This document shows positions 8,446-10,380 of a stretch of 10,380 nt of DNA, in pieces; within the stretch, counting starts at the first letter, position 1; each line of letters opens with the position of its first letter. The DNA comes from an uncultured Collinsella sp. GTDB taxonomy: Bacteria; Actinomycetota; Coriobacteriia; Coriobacteriales; Coriobacteriaceae. The stretch lies in the NCBI GenBank assembly GCA_902470265.1, contig CABRFW010000043.1, forward strand, positions 1-10,380, read 5' to 3'. Under the pieces are notes generated by a model. It searched no databases and was not told the origin of the DNA. It worked only from the letters and a program-made list of their open reading frames with translations. The position numbers were made by a program, and so were the translations under genes.

Positions 8446-8552
8446 GTTGCTTTGGTTACGCTATATATTGCGCAGCCATTTAATACGTCGCCCACCGGGG
8501 GCCATTAATTCCTATCGCCATATTGGCTAGGAAGCAATCAAAGGAGGTATCC

Positions 8553-9515
8553 GTGGCAGCAGAGACGCCTTGCTCGGTCCTCTATAACGATATTCGCTCG
8601 TTCGGCGGTCTTAAACATCTCGAGATCGCCCGAATGCTCATCAATGGAAACTCTTATCTCGGCAGTACCCTGCTCGAGAAATGCTCTTCCAACCGCTCGT
8701 ATCTCACCCGTTACATCGTCCATCGCAAGCCTGACCAGTGCGCGCCCTCCATCTACAGCGACTTTACCGTCACCACGCTCAACCTTTCCTCGGCAATCTG
8801 CAGCAAGCTCGGCGGCGGCGAGTCCGCCTATCGGGCAATCGCCGAGCACTATCGCGGTCCGGCCGCCAACGAAATGATGTCGGCTCTCGCCAGCTACAAG
8901 CTGGACAGCCGCCTATATGCAAATGCCCTCAATCGCATCGACAACTTTGACGGCAATGCCGTGCGCGAGAAAAGCACGCTTTACCTTATGCTCTTTGTGG
9001 CAACGGGGGCGCTCGCCGATCCCGTTCAGGGCGTGACCACCGTCGAGCGCTTTTGCGCCAGCAAGACGGGCGGGCACTTTGGCACCACCGAAACTACCGT
9101 CGGACGCGGCTTTATGAGCAGCCTGGAGCAGCCGCACACCGTCGCTCCCAACCTCGGTCTGCTCAGAACCCATGCCGACAACTGCGCCGACATGCAAATC
9201 CATCCCCTCACACGCGATCCGCGCGGCACCGTGATTGGTTCTTTGCCCAAAACCTCGCCCAGCATCACCGATGTAGGCGCCGACGCCTCGCGCGAGCATC
9301 TTCGCATTTGGCTCGAGGGTGAGCACTGGTACGCCCAGGGCCTTGGATCGACCAACGGCACAGTGCTCGAATCGGGCGCGGGCGACGGCGATATTGTGAT
9401 TGAGCCGCCGCGCGACCAACGCGAACCCGGCAAAGTCTATCCCCCCGTGGAAATCGCCAACAGCGACAGGCTCCATCTGGGTCTCTACACGACATTCCTT
9501 GTCATTGTGGACTAG
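8553..9515 (+). CDS. FHA-domain protein with uncharacterised N-terminal region
   Basis: Probably a phosphothreonine-binding adaptor in the cytoplasm, linked to the kinase encoded next door. The C-terminal third of the 320 residues (about 224-320) is a forkhead-associated domain: TVIGS (226-230), SREHLRI (246-252) and LGSTNGT (264-270) are the conserved loops that contact phosphothreonine, and the domain closes with LHLGLYTTFLVIVD. Residues 1-220 look mainly helical and globular, with no signal peptide or membrane segment; I do not recognise the family. Start: GTG 8553 lies 5 nt after a near-perfect AAAGGAGGT, far better than the upstream in-frame TTG at 8523, which has no ribosome site. The gene is on the same strand as the kinase and 171 nt ahead of it, a pairing common for FHA/kinase modules in Actinobacteria. 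Confidence 0.85.
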   Translation: MAAETPCSVLYNDIRSFGGLKHLEIARMLINGNSYLGSTLLEKCSSNRSYLTRYIVHRKPDQCAPSIYSDFTVTTLNLSSAICSKLGGGESAYRAIAEHYRGPAANEMMSALASYKLDSRLYANALNRIDNFDGNAVREKSTLYLMLFVATGALADPVQGVTTVERFCASKTGGHFGTTETTVGRGFMSSLEQPHTVAPNLGLLRTHADNCADMQIHPLTRDPRGTVIGSLPKTSPSITDVGADASREHLRIWLEGEHWYAQGLGSTNGTVLESGAGDGDIVIEPPRDQREPGKVYPPVEIANSDRLHLGLYTTFLVIVD

Positions 9516-9531
9516 CACGGACAGCGATCGG

Positions 9532-9560
9532 AAGACGGTCGCCGTCCGTCTTTCGTCTTC
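9532..9560 (+). terminator. Weak terminator-like hairpin after the FHA gene
   Basis: AAGACGG (9532-9538) pairs with CCGTCTT (9546-9552) around a 7-nt loop, followed by the T-rich TCGTCTTCTACCTTCTG. A competing pairing GAAGACG/CGTCTTC (9531-9537/9554-9560) is possible. The stem is short and the T-tract broken, so partial termination or attenuation between the FHA and kinase genes is the most that can be inferred. Confidence 0.45.
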
Positions 9561-9603
9561 TACCTTCTGTGTCGTAAACGACAATGCTCAGCGGTATACG
9601 TGG

Positions 9604-9644
9604 GCAGTGCGGCTATCATGGTACTTTACCGATATCCGCACTGC
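9604..9644. repeat. Perfect 9-bp inverted repeat GCAGTGCGG / CCGCACTGC
   Basis: Arms at 9604-9612 and 9636-9644 are exact reverse complements with a 23-nt gap; ATC/GAT just inside could extend the pairing. It lies 43 nt before the kinase start and overlaps a possible -10 (TATCAT, 9614-9619). It may be an operator or a leader hairpin for the kinase gene. A small palindrome GTCGTAAACGAC at 9571-9582 and a second CGTAAACG at 9648-9655 flank it. Confidence 0.45.
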
Positions 9645-9686
9645 TCGCGTAAACGTGCGGCAACCCATGCCAGACAAAGGAACGCC

Positions 9687-10380
9687 ATGGATACTACCGA
9701 TAGCGCCTATGGCGACAAACTCGTCCGTCTCGATACGTTCGATACCGCCGTGGCGGTCGACCCCAGCGCCGAGGACGCCAAGCGTCGGTTTATGACGCTT
9801 ATTCTCCAGACGGCCCACCGCAACAACGGCAACATCGGGCACGTGCTGCGCGCGACCAACACGAGCGGCGAGGTCTTTGCCGTCAAGCTACTCAAGGACA
9901 ATGCCATCCTTTCCGGCCAAGCCCCCGACCGCTCCGCCGAGCAAGCGGCTGCGCACCTGGCCAATACCGCCGCGCTGTTCGAGGAGTACCGTCATCTGTG
10001 CACTGTCTCGCACCTGCGCGGATTTCCGCGCGTCTATGGCTATGGATCGTGCGAGGACGACCCGCTCATCCTCATGGAGTGGGTCGAGGGAACCTCGCTC
10101 AAGCAGGCGCTGCCCTTGCTTCCGCACGATGCCTCGGGCGGGCTGACCACCCAGATGGTCGCCGCCATCGGAAACGCCGTGCTTCGCGCACTCTTGATGA
10201 CCCAATGCCTCGTGAATCCGGTCGTCCATCGCGACCTTTCGCCTGCCAATATTATGTTCCGCACCACCAGCCGAACGCTCGAGCAGCAGATCGCCGATCG
10301 CTCCTTTGACCCCTGCCTCATCGACATGGGCTCCGCGACCATGGCTCTCGGCGACGACACGATCACCCGACGCGCCGACA
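9687..10380 (+). CDS. Eukaryotic-like protein kinase (3' part missing)
   Basis: The N-terminal 231 residues of a Ser/Thr-type kinase, open to the window edge. Visible landmarks: a loose Gly-rich loop (NNGNIGHVLRA, 46-56), the ATP-binding lysine in VFAVK (K67), a helix-C glutamate candidate in LFEEYRHL (E99/E100), a hinge-like LILMEWVEG (127-135), the catalytic loop HRDLSPANI (181-189) with D183 and N188, and the metal-binding segment IDMGSA (212-217), where the usual DFG is DMG. K, D, N and D are all kept, so the enzyme is probably active. Long stretches separate the Gly loop from helix C. The first 40 residues are an extra N-terminal region. ATG 9687 follows AAAGGA at 6 nt. The FHA protein upstream is the natural candidate substrate or reader. 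Whether a membrane segment or sensor domain follows is not visible. Confidence 0.85.
   Translation, partial: MDTTDSAYGDKLVRLDTFDTAVAVDPSAEDAKRRFMTLILQTAHRNNGNIGHVLRATNTSGEVFAVKLLKDNAILSGQAPDRSAEQAAAHLANTAALFEEYRHLCTVSHLRGFPRVYGYGSCEDDPLILMEWVEGTSLKQALPLLPHDASGGLTTQMVAAIGNAVLRALLMTQCLVNPVVHRDLSPANIMFRTTSRTLEQQIADRSFDPCLIDMGSATMALGDDTITRRAD

Noticed and set aside
9687..10380. Kinase inactivated because DFG is changed to DMG
   Set aside because: The metal-binding Asp and the following Gly are intact, as are K67, D183 and N188; the middle residue of this motif varies in active kinases.

Overview
The window looks like chromosomal DNA from a GC-rich, strictly anaerobic actinobacterium, most likely a gut Coriobacteriia member close to Collinsella. 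This is inferred from the GC- and Ala/Arg/Gly-rich coding sequence, an oxygen-sensitive [FeFe] hydrogenase in a high-GC background, clear Shine-Dalgarno sites, and an eukaryotic-like kinase beside an FHA protein. The genus assignment comes from general resemblance and was not tested by a search.

Layout. (1) Positions 1-4052, minus strand: a compact operon read from right to left. It encodes an NuoF-type iron-sulfur/GltD-like flavin oxidoreductase (2220-4052), a complete multidomain [FeFe] hydrogenase (415-2226, overlapping its upstream neighbour by 7 nt), and the start of a lipoprotein ABC-transporter substrate-binding protein (1-412, cut by the window edge, only 2 nt after the hydrogenase). 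(2) 4053-4335: AT-rich control region with two dyads. (3) 4336-5097, minus: a flavodoxin-ferredoxin fusion protein (EFR1 type). (4) 5098-5714: about 600 nt without a convincing gene. It holds a promoter with a perfect TTGGTGCACCAA palindrome, a pair of distant inverted repeats around a smaller hairpin, and the helicase terminator. (5) 5715-7964, minus: a DEAD-box RNA helicase with a very long Arg/Gly-rich tail. (6) 7965-8552: a divergent intergenic region with two consecutive long inverted repeats built from one GTCTCAATCTGTAACA unit, then a promoter. (7) 8553-9515, plus: an FHA-domain protein with an unrecognised N-terminal two thirds. (8) 9687-10380, plus: an eukaryotic-like protein kinase with DMG in place of DFG, running off the right edge.

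How the genes fit together. The hydrogenase and the GltD-like protein probably form an enzyme that exchanges electrons between H2/H+ and NAD(P)H, possibly with ferredoxin. The flavodoxin-ferredoxin protein is a plausible partner electron carrier. The idea that they share regulation is supported by a TGCACCAAAA(A)CGG(..)GATC motif upstream of both transcription units. The kinase and FHA protein form a second, separate phospho-signalling module. The most distinctive signals are the shared redox-gene motif, the doubled inverted repeat at 8234-8373, the 5308-5542 inverted pair, and the coupling of a substrate-binding lipoprotein to the hydrogenase.
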